From positions 281,969-345,968 of the forward strand of contig CAYRES010000002.1 of NCBI GenBank assembly GCA_964423425.1: a DNA stretch of 64,000 nt. The letters are read 5' to 3'. The notes beneath the pieces were generated by a model, which ran no database searches, was not told the DNA's origin, and worked only from the letters and a program-made list of their open reading frames with translations. The position numbers were made by a program, and so were the translations under genes. Each line of letters starts with the position of its first letter. The stretch's first letter is position 1. Source of the stretch: CAYRES01 sp964423425. Lineage in GTDB: Bacteria > Actinomycetota > Thermoleophilia > RBG-16-64-13. Below, piece by piece: positions 26,203 through 35,130 of this stretch.

Positions 26203-26335
26203 GGTCCTCCTCTTGGGCCGGTCAAGGGATAGGGATCGCCCGATAGAGGATAGCGCGTTCGCGCAGGCGGCGCCGGACCCGCGCGTCCGACAGGACTGAA
26301 GGACCACACAGCCACGCCGCGCGGTGATGCCGCCA

Positions 26336-26373
26336 TGGCCTCAAGAAACCTTCGGCTTGGGCCGATGAGGCCA
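26336..26373. repeat. Two-stem inverted repeat between DUF1846 and hydrolase genes
   Basis: TGGCCTCA (26336-26343) pairs with TGAGGCCA (26366-26373), enclosing an inner TCGGC-TTGG-GCCGA hairpin. It lies in the divergent intergenic region and may be a structured leader of the plus-strand hydrolase gene or a barrier between the two units. Confidence 0.5.
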
Positions 26374-26434
26374 GTAGGAGGAGCCGCGCGCTGCGCCGGA
26401 ACAGCGGACACAGGGTGAGATTCGGGAGGACACG

Positions 26435-28597
26435 ATGATTCCAGCGACCATGAGACTGAGGAGGGTTGTTGGCGTTGCGTTGATGAGCGCGCTGCTGCTT
26501 GCAATCATCGCGGCTCTTGCGGGGTGCACGGCTGCACCCCAGACCACCACACCGAGCGCCACCACCACCGCACCGGGTGTCACCACCACGGCTCCGGCAC
26601 CGGTGGTTCCGACCTACACGGCCACCATCGCCGAATGCCGCACCGCCATACGCGAAGCCCTCGAGGAGACGGGCGCCGATTCCATGTCGGTCGCTCTGGT
26701 GGACGGCGAGACCGTGGTGTGGAGCGAGGCCTTCGGGCTGGCGCAGAAGTCGACCGGCCAAGCCGCCACCACCGACACGCTCTACTGCATCGGGTCGGTG
26801 AGCAAGCTCTTGGCCACCATCTCCGTCATGATGCTGGCCGATCAGGGCAAGGTCGAATTGGACGAACCGGTCGTGACCTACCTACCTGAGTTCAGCATGC
26901 TCTCACCCGAGTACCGCGATATCACCGTACGCATGCTCGTGAACCACTCATCAGGGTTCGCCGGCTCCGACTACCGCAACGGTTCCATGGCGGTACCGTA
27001 TACCGACTACGCCGAACAGGTGTTGACCGCACTGAAGGAGGAACGCCTGAAGCACGACCCGGGCTACCTGAACGTCTATTGCAACGACGGCTTCACCATG
27101 GTCGAGATACTGGTGGAGGCGCTCACCGGGCGGAGCTATCCCGATTTCGTCCACGAGGAGATTCTCGCTCCTTTGGGTATGGAAGGTAGCCGCTTCGCGC
27201 AGACACCCGACGACCTGAGAGCGGGGCACTATGCGGAGTCATATGTCGAGGGGCAGCTTATGACTCCTGAGTTCGTCAATGGCTACGGGGCGGGCGGGCT
27301 CTACTCCACCCCTTCCGACATGGCGCGATTCGCCATGATGCTGATGAACGGAGGTTCTCTCGGCGAGGTGCGCATACTCTCCCCCGGATCGGTGGCCGAG
27401 ATGGCGACCGACCAGACTGCCGGCACCTTCAATCCGCTCCCGTCGGACGGCTTGCGATACGGCCTGGGGTGGGACACGGTGACCCAGCCGGGGATGGCAG
27501 CCGTGGGCATCACCGCGTGGGGTAAGGCCGGCAAGACCTTTGCGTACAGTGCGGAGTTCCTCGTGTTGCCGGAGGAACAATTGGCAGCTGTCGTACTGAC
27601 TGACAGCGAAGGGGGCCCGCGCGCCTTGGCCGTCGCCGAGCACATACTGCTGCGTGCGCTGACCGAACGGGGCAGTCTGGATGCCATGCCCGAGCCGCCG
27701 GAGGAGACGACACTACCGGAAGTCACGCCGTCGCAGGGCGAGGAACGGGCTCTCAGCGGACTGTATGCGGGTAACTCTCTGGTTTGCCGTGCCACGGTCG
27801 CGCCCGACGGCTCCCTCTCCATCGAGACGTGGACCGGCGAGGGTTGGAGTCCGGGCCTCACGAATCTCACACTGCGCACCGACGGCTGGTACACGAGCGA
27901 CGAGAACCCGATGTTCTCTTGGCGTCACGTCGCCGGTGACGGTCGCAGCTACCTGGCGGTGCGAGCCACCACCGGGTATGGCCACTACCTCATGGCAATC
28001 CTCTACGGGGAGAAGCTCTTCGCTACGCGGGCGATGACGGCGGCGTGGGAGGAGCGGGCCGGCCAGAGGTACCTTCATGCCAACGTGAGCAGCGACGATT
28101 GGACCTCTGCAGTCAGGGAGTTCGATCCCAGCTTCACACTGACCACTTTGCCCGAGCTTCCAGGCTATCTGTTCACGCCCGACGTGGATATTCTGGATGC
28201 ATCGACCGATGACGCCCGTGCCCGCATGTTCCTTCTCATCCCAGGCAGCACTGGACGTGACCTCAACGACATTGCCGTCGTTGCAGTGGACGGCGAAGAG
28301 TGGCTACGCCAAGGCAGCACCTTGTACCGCCCGCTTGCCGGAGTTCCCGCACTCGCACTGGGACCTTCCACCGTCACCATCGGCAGCGAGGGGCTCAACG
28401 AGTGGCGTGCACTGCCGGCCACCGGTACGCTCTCCGTGAGTGGCGGCGAGGAGTGGCGGCTCTATGATGACGGTTTCGAGCAGATTGCGTCCGGCCGGGG
28501 AAGCGGCCGAATCACTCTCGCCGGTACCGGCGAGGCCATGTACCTGATGCTGTTCGGCTCGCCCGGTGAGACGGTGACCCTGAATCTGTCGCGATGA
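26435..28597 (+). CDS. Serine beta-lactamase-fold hydrolase lipoprotein, copy 1
   Basis: This 720-residue secreted lipoprotein has an N-terminal signal peptide ending LAGC, then a Thr/Pro-rich linker. The serine-hydrolase domain (about residues 65-410) belongs to the class C beta-lactamase/PBP-like family. The nucleophile motif S-x2-K is S121-V-S-K124, and the Y-x-N motif is Y215-C-N217. The third motif region reads AWGKAGKT. A second domain of about 290 residues follows; it looks all-beta and ends GETVTLNLSR. The function is probably peptidase or esterase rather than antibiotic resistance. GGGAGGACACG precedes the ATG. A 960-bp stretch (26477-27436) is identical to the paralogue at 44253, while the C-terminal halves have diverged. 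Confidence 0.85.
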   Translation: MIPATMRLRRVVGVALMSALLLAIIAALAGCTAAPQTTTPSATTTAPGVTTTAPAPVVPTYTATIAECRTAIREALEETGADSMSVALVDGETVVWSEAFGLAQKSTGQAATTDTLYCIGSVSKLLATISVMMLADQGKVELDEPVVTYLPEFSMLSPEYRDITVRMLVNHSSGFAGSDYRNGSMAVPYTDYAEQVLTALKEERLKHDPGYLNVYCNDGFTMVEILVEALTGRSYPDFVHEEILAPLGMEGSRFAQTPDDLRAGHYAESYVEGQLMTPEFVNGYGAGGLYSTPSDMARFAMMLMNGGSLGEVRILSPGSVAEMATDQTAGTFNPLPSDGLRYGLGWDTVTQPGMAAVGITAWGKAGKTFAYSAEFLVLPEEQLAAVVLTDSEGGPRALAVAEHILLRALTERGSLDAMPEPPEETTLPEVTPSQGEERALSGLYAGNSLVCRATVAPDGSLSIETWTGEGWSPGLTNLTLRTDGWYTSDENPMFSWRHVAGDGRSYLAVRATTGYGHYLMAILYGEKLFATRAMTAAWEERAGQRYLHANVSSDDWTSAVREFDPSFTLTTLPELPGYLFTPDVDILDASTDDARARMFLLIPGSTGRDLNDIAVVAVDGEEWLRQGSTLYRPLAGVPALALGPSTVTIGSEGLNEWRALPATGTLSVSGGEEWRLYDDGFEQIASGRGSGRITLAGTGEAMYLMLFGSPGETVTLNLSR
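26477..27436 (+). repeat. 960-bp identical tract, copy 1
   Basis: Read base by base, this interval appears identical to 44295-45254 (constant offset 17818) and ends abruptly on both sides. It covers the signal peptide and most of the hydrolase domain, up to FNPLPS. The same direction of both copies makes it a direct repeat and a substrate for recombination. Confidence 0.85.
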
Positions 28598-28648
28598 CGG
28601 CGTGGTTGCCTGCAGCCTGGCTCTATGACGGCGTGGTTGCCCGCGGCC
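28594..28648 (+). repeat. Short tandem duplication at the end of hydrolase copy 1
   Basis: The 24-nt units at 28594-28617 and 28625-28648 (both starting ATGACGGCGTGG) differ at two positions. The first contains the stop codon of the hydrolase gene. Confidence 0.6.
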
Positions 28649-28792
28649 TCCTATTTCGCTGAACCCGAGGTCGCATACTCCCCGGCGACGGAGTGCTACC
28701 ATGAAAGCAGTCCGCTCCAAGGTTCCCCGCCGGGGATGCTCCGCGTGCGGGTGCGCCTCTGGGCTCCATCACACGACGATTGTAGGTGTTGC

Positions 28793-29881
28793 ATGCGCAG
28801 GCGTTCTCTCATCGTTACCTTCATCATCGTCATCATCGTGGCGGTAGCTGCAGTGATCATCGCCGGCCGGAACGGTTCGGTCACGCCGCCCGAGAACGCC
28901 GGCGGTCCGGCTCAGCCGGGGCTGAGCGCCAACCTGAACGGGGCCGGCGCCACCTTTCCCGCCCCCCTCTACCTGGAGTGGATAGGCGAATTCACACACT
29001 TGGTAGCTCCGGGAGTGAAGATGAACTACCAGGGCATAGGCTCCGGGGGTGGCATCCAGCAGTTCATCCAGCAGACGGTGGATTTCGGTGGTACCGATGC
29101 TCCCATGAAAGACGAAGAGATCGCCGAGGCTGAGGCGGCGGCAGGCGCGAAGGTCATGCACATCCCCACGGTGTTCGGCGCGGTGACGGTGGGCTTCAAT
29201 GTTCAGGGGGTGGAGGAGTTGAAACTCGACCAGGAGACGTTGGCCGATATCTTCCTGGGCAAGATCACCAACTGGAACGATCCCCGTATCGTCGCACTGA
29301 ACGAAGGCGTGCAGCTGCCCGACCAGACCATCCAGGTGTGCCACCGCTCCGATGCCTCCGGCACCACAGACATCTTCACGAGCTATCTGGCCGCCGTCTC
29401 GGAGGAGTGGGCCGCCACGGTGGGCAAGGGTAAAGACGTCCGCTGGCCGGTGGGTCTGGGTGGCCAGGGCAACGACGGCGTCACGGCGCTCATCCATCAG
29501 AGCCCCGGCAGCATCGGCTACGTGGAGCTCTCCTATGCCTTCGAGAGCGACCTGCCCACCGCCACGCTCAAGAACAAGAGCGGCAATTTCATCAAGCCGA
29601 CACTCGAGACGACCTCCGCAGCGGCCGTAGGCATCACCTACCCCGACGACCTGCGCTTCTCCCTGGTCGACGGTGAGGGTCCGGACGCCTACCCCATCGT
29701 GGGGGCCACTTGGATCCTCGTCTACGATGAGATGAAAGACTCCGCTAGGGCCGAAGCTTTGAAGGCCTTCCTCACCTGGGCGGTGCTCGAGGGTGGCGAC
29801 ATCGCCGAAGAACTCAACTACGCGCCCCTGCCGGATGAGCTGGTGGCCGTGGTGCTCGACAAGCTGGATACCATGCGGTAG
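28793..29881 (+). CDS. pstS: PstS-like phosphate-binding protein
   Basis: This 362-residue periplasmic-binding-protein-like PstS would capture phosphate for an ABC importer. An N-terminal hydrophobic segment (IVTFIIVIIVAVAAVIIAG) without a lipobox Cys suggests a membrane anchor or signal peptide. The PstS motifs are present: LNGAGATFPAPLY, NYQGIGSGGGI, DFGGTDAPM, GKITNWNDPRI and the phosphate-binding RSDASGTTDIF. The start at ATG 28793 is chosen because the signal segment follows at once; its ribosome site is weak. TACCAT near 28697 may be a -10 box. The pstCAB genes are not adjacent, so it is an orphan or a high-phosphate-affinity paralogue. Confidence 0.88.
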   Translation: MRRRSLIVTFIIVIIVAVAAVIIAGRNGSVTPPENAGGPAQPGLSANLNGAGATFPAPLYLEWIGEFTHLVAPGVKMNYQGIGSGGGIQQFIQQTVDFGGTDAPMKDEEIAEAEAAAGAKVMHIPTVFGAVTVGFNVQGVEELKLDQETLADIFLGKITNWNDPRIVALNEGVQLPDQTIQVCHRSDASGTTDIFTSYLAAVSEEWAATVGKGKDVRWPVGLGGQGNDGVTALIHQSPGSIGYVELSYAFESDLPTATLKNKSGNFIKPTLETTSAAAVGITYPDDLRFSLVDGEGPDAYPIVGATWILVYDEMKDSARAEALKAFLTWAVLEGGDIAEELNYAPLPDELVAVVLDKLDTMR

Positions 29882-29931
29882 AGGAGCCGCGGCGGCACGC
29901 CGTGTAGCTTTGGGTCACCGCAGCGGGGCGT

Positions 29932-30144
29932 CTATCCGGCGGCTTCTTCCGCGCAGTAGTAGCCCGTAGCGAGGCCGAACTCCTTGTAGACGGGGCAGTC
30001 GCCGCAGAGGCAGCCCTTCGCTTCCACCCGTGCGGGGCTCGTGCCGCGAGCGCAATAGCAGGTCTTCTGATCCGGCGGGTTGGACGGACACTTCCCGCAT
30101 TCACAGCGCGCCCAATTCTCAACCAGGTTGGGTACCTTGCTCAT
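29932..30144 (-). CDS. Small cysteine-rich protein (DUF2769-like)
   Basis: This 70-residue protein has nine cysteines in clusters: CECGKC, CYC, CLCGDC and a final YYC. The pattern C-x-C-x2-C with C-P-S/V nearby resembles the DUF2769 type of small Cys-rich proteins of anaerobes, which probably bind metal or an iron-sulphur cluster. GAGGAGG lies 6 nt before the ATG at 30144. No partner gene is evident; it is convergent with pstS. Confidence 0.7.
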   Translation of the reverse strand: MSKVPNLVENWARCECGKCPSNPPDQKTCYCARGTSPARVEAKGCLCGDCPVYKEFGLATGYYCAEEAAG

Positions 30145-30316
30145 TGACGCCTCCTCTTCGTCTCGTGCCTCTGATGGTTGCTTCGCGAAGGGCGCGGGCC
30201 CCCGATGGCCGCCGCCGCTATCTTGATACCGAGCCGGGAGGCCACGCAAACGTCTCTGCCGACGGAGCGGCGGTGGCGGGAGCGGGCGTTCAGGGGGTCG
30301 TCCGCGGGGGTGGGGC

Positions 30317-30469
30317 TCATACGGTGGTGCTGGTGAGGAGTTCCAGGTATCGCTCCGGTTCGCGCACGGAGATGGCCACGAGAACCAAGGCGGCGATGAG
30401 GGCAGCCACCACGAGGGCGGTGGTCAGGTAGCGTGTATAAGATCGTGTACCTTGCATCCCAACAGCCAT
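30317..30469 (-). CDS. Small single-pass membrane protein
   Basis: A 50-codon gene encodes a basic N-terminus (TRSYTRYL), one strong transmembrane helix (TTALVVAALIAALVLVAISV) and a short polar tail. No family is recognised. A TATCAT box (minus strand, 30472-30467) overlaps the first ATG and lies 9 nt before a second ATG at 30457, so the likely product is a 46-residue protein from a leaderless mRNA. It is divergent from the DUF427 gene. Support comes from the helix and promoter rather than homology. Confidence 0.45.
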   Translation of the reverse strand: MAVGMQGTRSYTRYLTTALVVAALIAALVLVAISVREPERYLELLTSTTV

Positions 30470-30523
30470 GATAGCCGGAAATGCCCCCGCGGTGATGTGA
30501 CATCCACACGAAGGAGCATCACG

Positions 30524-31018
30524 ATGAGGCCGAAGCCGATACCTCCCAGGCCGGGGCAGGAGTCCGTGTGGGACTATCCCAGGCCGCCTCGACTGGAAGC
30601 GACCACCAGGCAGCTGCGGGTCGAATTCGCCGGCGAGGTGATCGCCCATACCGCCCGTGGATACCGAGTGTTGGAGACGAGCCATCCTCCGGTCTACTAC
30701 TTCCCGCCGGCAGACGTCGAGACCCGCTTTCTTCAAGAGGTCGGGAGCGGCACCACCTGCGAATTCAAAGGCGCTGCCGTGTACTTCGACGTGGTGGTGA
30801 AGGACCGCAGGGCTACGCGCGCAGCCTGGACCTATCCCCGTCCCACCCCCGCCTTCGCGGCCATCGCCGGCTTCATCGCCTTCTACCCCGGGAGCATGGA
30901 TGCATGTTTCGTCGATGAAGAGCGGGTGGAGCCTCAGCCGGGTGGCTTCTACGGTGGCTGGATCACGCGCGATGTCGTGGGCCCCTTCAAGGGAGTTGCG
31001 GGTTCGATGGGCTGGTAG
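30524..31018 (+). CDS. DUF427 domain protein
   Basis: This 164-residue protein carries a DUF427 domain: VEFAGEVIAHTARGYRVLET, HPPVYYFPPADV, TTCEFKGAAVYFDV, AAWTYPRPTPAFAAIAGFIAFYP in the family order. DUF427 proteins are small beta-barrel-like proteins of unclear biochemical role, common in bacteria and fungi. AAGGAG is 7 nt before the ATG. The C-terminal extension after the domain (GGFYGGWITRDVVGPFKG) is typical of longer members. Confidence 0.88.
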   Translation: MRPKPIPPRPGQESVWDYPRPPRLEATTRQLRVEFAGEVIAHTARGYRVLETSHPPVYYFPPADVETRFLQEVGSGTTCEFKGAAVYFDVVVKDRRATRAAWTYPRPTPAFAAIAGFIAFYPGSMDACFVDEERVEPQPGGFYGGWITRDVVGPFKGVAGSMGW

Positions 31019-31201
31019 GTCGGGGGCGGGGCTGCGGCGTGGGCTGGGGCCGAAGCCGGCGGGCCGGCAGGTTGGTGCCCGCGCCGGCACCCGCGCTTCT
31101 TGGCTGTTCCTCTCTGCCGCTCTTCCTTGTACAATTCGAAGTGGACTCCAAGGGGGGAGTCGGCCGGCCGGTGTGTCGATGTCGCGTGCGAGGGGGGTGC
31201 G

Positions 31202-31789
31202 GTGGCAATCCCTGCGAAGACCCGTTACGAGTGGGATCTGCACTGTGCGTACTGTGGTGACCGGGAGGTCTCGGCCGTGGAGGTCAGGCCGAAGGCCGGC
31301 GGTCTCATGAACTGGCGTTTCGCCGTGCCTACCTCGGTGGAGATCGTCAGTTGGGGCTGCGGGCCTCCCGGCAATCAGGAACACAGTCCGGCCAAGCGGG
31401 CCCCGGTCGGCGAGCGGCAGGCGGCGATCGGGGATACCGAGGTGATCTACTTCGGAGCGGGTGACCGTCTCTCACAGGGTGTGGCGGCATATGTAGTATT
31501 CAAGGGTGCCCCGCCCGAGTTCGTGGCCTTTGGTTCGGAGCCGGTGGGAGACAAGCAGGGTGCGTTCATGATGGAGAGGGTCACCTTCGTGAGCCTGCTC
31601 GACAAGGCTCTTGAAGATGCACGGGCGGCGGCTGTGGGGCCGTCCCCCGCAGAAACCGGAGAAGCCGCAGGAGGCGAGTGCCCTTCGGCTGATGAGGGCG
31701 CTCCGGGAGACAACCCGGGGGTCGACGAGGGCGAGCCGGGAATACCCGGCGGCGCGCATCCGGCCCGCGCGGCGGGAAGCTCCGCTTAG
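31202..31789 (+). CDS. Hypothetical protein
   Basis: This 195-residue protein is not recognised. The first 130 residues look folded, with a CAYC motif near residue 15 and a few strands (EVIYFGAG, GVAAYVVFKG). The last 50 residues are acidic, rich in Gly, Pro and Ala, and likely disordered. The GTG at 31202 is preceded by GAGGGGGG at suitable spacing. The stop overlaps the end of the convergent tocopherol-cyclase-like gene by 4 nt. Confidence 0.5.
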   Translation: MAIPAKTRYEWDLHCAYCGDREVSAVEVRPKAGGLMNWRFAVPTSVEIVSWGCGPPGNQEHSPAKRAPVGERQAAIGDTEVIYFGAGDRLSQGVAAYVVFKGAPPEFVAFGSEPVGDKQGAFMMERVTFVSLLDKALEDARAAAVGPSPAETGEAAGGECPSADEGAPGDNPGVDEGEPGIPGGAHPARAAGSSA

Positions 31790-32994
31790 CGAGCGCCGGT
31801 GTCGAAGGCGGCAGGGTGTGCCGTTCGACCTCTCTCGAGACCGAGACCCGCGGCGAGCAGCCCTTTGGAATCCACGATCTCGAGACCGGCATTGCGGCCC
31901 GTGCCCTCGAAGACAACCGTTTCGCGTGCGCTCCCTCCCCGCCGGTCCACACGCCGGCAGAGCCTCACCTCCACCGCGGCCGTGAGGCTCTCACCGATTC
32001 TGCCCGTCATGGCACCGAGCCTTGGAGAGCGCAGTACCCCCGGGGCGGGGACCGCCTCGGCTTCAGTGCGGCGATAGGCTCGGATCTCAAGTCTCTCGGC
32101 GGGGGAGGTCACCTCGAGGCTCACTTCACCCTCTCTCAGATCGAACGCGGTGAGGCGGGCTCCCGTGTAGGTGGCGAACCGGTGCAGTCTGCCTTCGTGG
32201 AGAAGGCCGATGATGTGGCCCACGAAGTGTCCGCGTAGCCAGGGGATGTCGGCCACCGACGCGGTGAGCGACGTGCCCTGGGTATCGAAGTGATTGGTCT
32301 GCATCCACACCCAGGCCTTGGGAAACGATGTGCCCCAATCCTTCTCTGTGTAGCCTCGCCCGTCGCAGAAGTCCACCCACTCTCCATCGATGCGCAGGCG
32401 GCCTTCAAGCGTGTGGTTGAGGCTCTGAACGCCGTGGTAACACTCCATGAAGGGGACGAAGGCGTACCAGCCCATGATGCCGGGTGAGAGCAGGCTGACC
32501 GGCCAGGGGTGGGTGCCCACGAAGCGGACCTCACCCTCCACCGTCGAGGCGGGCTCGCCGGGTGTGTACCCCAGGCGGAGATCGAGTCCGTGTTCGGAGA
32601 ACCTGTTCGGCCCGATGCGCACCTCGAAGCCCGTCCTCTCGTAGTCGAACGCCGAGAGAGGGAAGCGATGGTAGTCTGAGGCTCCGGTGCGTCCCCAGTT
32701 CACCTGCACGAAGGAGTGCGGTGCCTCCGAATCCGCTCCTCCGAGTGCCACCCCCGGTATCACGGCGAGCGCGTGTTCCTCGCGTGCATCGACCAGCTTG
32801 AAGTACCAACCCTCGAAATAGTGATCGCGGCGGCGGCCGCCTTGATAGGTGGCCGGGTCCCATATGTGCCGGACGGCGTAGGGGAGCCGGGGGGAGGCGG
32901 GCAGCGGTCGGCGGTGCTCGCGTGGCCGCCGTGGAGGTCTCCCCAGGCGAGGCAGCAAGCTGCGACTCATTGAGCTACGAGAAAGGAAGTGCAT
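31786..32994 (-). CDS. Tocopherol-cyclase-like protein
   Basis: This 402-residue protein resembles the tocopherol cyclase family domain (lipocalin-like double barrel). Matching segments include YFEGWYFKLVD near the N-terminus, HSFVQVNW, PGIMGWYAFVPFMECYHGV, GRGYTEKDWGTSFPKAWVWMQ and NHF. In plants and cyanobacteria the enzyme closes the chroman ring of vitamin E; in heterotrophic bacteria these homologues have no proven role and might act on other prenylated or hydrophobic compounds. The ATG follows the stop of the M23 gene with no gap (TAGATG); a second ATG eight codons in is possible. No tocopherol pathway genes are nearby. Confidence 0.8.
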   Translation of the reverse strand: MHFLSRSSMSRSLLPRLGRPPRRPREHRRPLPASPRLPYAVRHIWDPATYQGGRRRDHYFEGWYFKLVDAREEHALAVIPGVALGGADSEAPHSFVQVNWGRTGASDYHRFPLSAFDYERTGFEVRIGPNRFSEHGLDLRLGYTPGEPASTVEGEVRFVGTHPWPVSLLSPGIMGWYAFVPFMECYHGVQSLNHTLEGRLRIDGEWVDFCDGRGYTEKDWGTSFPKAWVWMQTNHFDTQGTSLTASVADIPWLRGHFVGHIIGLLHEGRLHRFATYTGARLTAFDLREGEVSLEVTSPAERLEIRAYRRTEAEAVPAPGVLRSPRLGAMTGRIGESLTAAVEVRLCRRVDRRGGSARETVVFEGTGRNAGLEIVDSKGLLAAGLGLERGRTAHPAAFDTGAR

Positions 32995-35130
32995 CTACTC
33001 TTCTGCCTGGGGCTGCAGCAACAGGCAGAGGGCCTCCGCTGCCTCCGCCCTGGTTGCCTGCCGCCAGGGATCGCCCGTGAGTGGGGCGGCGAGTGGTGCG
33101 GCCGTGCTTTCTGCGGAGCGTGGCTCCACGGTGGTCGACTGGATGGTGCCCGGCTCCTCAGGGGCCACGGCCTCCCGCCGTGCGCTCTCCCGCTCGACCA
33201 CGAGAAGGAGATGCCGACGAAGCACCGGGTCCCAGGGTGCGAAGCGGGGCGGGTCGAGGCTCACTCCCAGGAGGAGTCCGCGTGCGGCGGCCACGCCGAT
33301 GTAGGCGCCGGGGTAGAGAGAATCCGCGTAGGGTGGGGCCACGTCCAGAAACGGAGGAAGGTCGCGTTCAGACACCTCGAGGCCGAGCGTGCCCACCAGC
33401 ATCTTCGCCAGTTGGGCCCGGGAGAGGCCCTGCCCGGGCCGGAAGGTGGAGCTGCCGTCGGCTTCCAGGTAGCCGTTGACGATTCCCAATGCCGCCAAGG
33501 CTTCGATGGCGGCGTAGGCGGGATGGTCGGGCATCACGTCGGTGAAACGAGGAGTCGGTGGTGGTGGTGGCGGCGGTGGTGGCGGCGGCGGTTCGGTCGT
33601 GTCGTCCCCGACCTGGACCACGAGGTGGTTGGGCAGGCCGAGCTCTGCGGCGGGGAAGGGAACGAGCTCACCGAGACGTGCTGCGACCGGGTACACCGAG
33701 AAGCGGCCCTCATGGGGGATGCGGAGCGAACCGGACCAGGTGAAGCGTACTCCTGGTGCAAGTGCGACCAGGCGGTCCTTACGCGGAGAGAAGACGGGCG
33801 TGACGGCCGGGCCTCCCGCCGAACCCGCCGCGTGGCGTGCCGCCTCATCGGGGAAGGCGGCCAGGGTCAGGTCGCGCACATTGACCCGGCTGTCACTCAG
33901 ATTGACCAAGGTGAAGGTGAAGGAGAGAGATTCTCCCGGGTCCGCGTGGAGGGGAGAGGCGGCTCCGGCGGGAACGGCCTGCAGGCCTGGTGAGGCCAGG
34001 AAGATGGCGCCCGGTACCGTGAGGCAGGTGGCGACGGCCGGACGGCCGTCGCCACCTGCAAGCGGCCGCCACGTGGTGTCGTCCAGGTACTCCAGCCAGT
34101 AGGTGAGACGGCCTTCCGTCTGTGGGCGGACCGCGGCTTCGAGCACTGTGCCGTCCACGCCGGCCTGTTCGTAGCGGGTGCCCTCGGCATCGTTCATTCC
34201 CAGGCGGAAGCGCATGCCGGGGTCGGGGGGCGGGGTCGCGAGGTGGGCCTGCACTGTGAGAGTCTGGTGGAGCGCCAGCTCTGCCGGAGCCTCACGGGCG
34301 AGAGGAAAGCGGAGGGTGGGGGGCACGGCATGAGGCGCCGGTGCCACCGGTGCGTAGACGTTTCCAGATACGGGGGATGTCGCATAGGGAGGGACACCCG
34401 CGTCGGCGAAGGTGAGCGGTACGGAGCGTCCATTACCGGCTTGAGGCCTCTCTTGCACTTGGAAGTGGAGATGGGGCCCGGTCACCTTGCCGGTGGCGCC
34501 CGAGAGGGCGATCATCTGACCCGCCAACACCTGGTCGCCTTCCCGCACGAGTACTCCCTGGTGGGCCAGATGAAGGTAGAGGGAGTAGAACCCGTCGTCG
34601 TGAGAGAGTACGAGGTAGTTCGCCCGACCTTCGTAGTAGTCGGTGTAGCCACCGCCTCGGAAGCTCTTCTGGATAGCAACCACGCGGCCGGATGCCGACG
34701 CCGAGACCGGTGAGCCTTCAGGGAGCGCGAAGTCCCAGGCGAACTCGGCGGAGGAGCGGGGCGGGTGGCTCCAAGGCCCGCCGTTGCCCTGGCTTACGAT
34801 GAAAGAAGTGCCGGCGGGGAAGGGCAGATGATAGGCGCCGGGGGCGGGAGCCGCCTCGGCGGCTCCCGCCGCGAGGCCGAACCATAGGAAGGCCAGGGCG
34901 AGTACTACGAGAGTGGCGGCGTGCCGGCACTGGCCGAGCCGGTCTTCACCGGGCAGCGCGTGGCCACACGACTGCCTACTGCCGGGCCACCGCGCACCGG
35001 GCCGCCACTCGCCAGGTTGCCGCGCATCGGTGCGCCGCCCATCCGGCCGCCACTCGCCCGCGCGCTGTCGCCGGCGGACGCGCTCAGACGTTGAAGCGGA
35101 ACTCGATGATGTCGCCGTCGCCGACCACAT
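32995..35130 (-). CDS. Exported M23-family peptidase with SLH repeats
   Basis: This 711-residue exported cell-surface protein has an unusually long, Arg-rich N-terminus (about 70 residues) before a signal-like helix (TLVVLALAFLWFGLAAGAA). A LytM/M23 metallopeptidase domain follows, with FAWDFALPEGSPVSA, LSHDDGFYSLYLHL, VREGDQVLAGQ and the final HLHFQV. The first His of the usual H-x-G-x-D is shifted upstream, as in a known subgroup. A mid-section of about 250 residues looks like beta-sandwich domains, then a run of twelve prolines, then two to three SLH motifs (FTDVMPDHPAYAAIEAL and FLDVAPPYADSLYPG) that would attach it to cell-wall polymer. The only start codon in frame is ATG 35130, 47 nt inside the upstream gene. 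It probably trims peptidoglycan. Confidence 0.85.
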   Translation of the reverse strand: MWSATATSSSSASTSERVRRRQRAGEWRPDGRRTDARQPGEWRPGARWPGSRQSCGHALPGEDRLGQCRHAATLVVLALAFLWFGLAAGAAEAAPAPGAYHLPFPAGTSFIVSQGNGGPWSHPPRSSAEFAWDFALPEGSPVSASASGRVVAIQKSFRGGGYTDYYEGRANYLVLSHDDGFYSLYLHLAHQGVLVREGDQVLAGQMIALSGATGKVTGPHLHFQVQERPQAGNGRSVPLTFADAGVPPYATSPVSGNVYAPVAPAPHAVPPTLRFPLAREAPAELALHQTLTVQAHLATPPPDPGMRFRLGMNDAEGTRYEQAGVDGTVLEAAVRPQTEGRLTYWLEYLDDTTWRPLAGGDGRPAVATCLTVPGAIFLASPGLQAVPAGAASPLHADPGESLSFTFTLVNLSDSRVNVRDLTLAAFPDEAARHAAGSAGGPAVTPVFSPRKDRLVALAPGVRFTWSGSLRIPHEGRFSVYPVAARLGELVPFPAAELGLPNHLVVQVGDDTTEPPPPPPPPPPPPTPRFTDVMPDHPAYAAIEALAALGIVNGYLEADGSSTFRPGQGLSRAQLAKMLVGTLGLEVSERDLPPFLDVAPPYADSLYPGAYIGVAAARGLLLGVSLDPPRFAPWDPVLRRHLLLVVERESARREAVAPEEPGTIQSTTVEPRSAESTAAPLAAPLTGDPWRQATRAEAAEALCLLLQPQAEE

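Noticed and set aside
26435..28597. Antibiotic-resistance beta-lactamase
   Set aside because: The fold motifs fit, but the length, lipoprotein anchor and extra C-terminal domain fit a peptidase/esterase-like family better.
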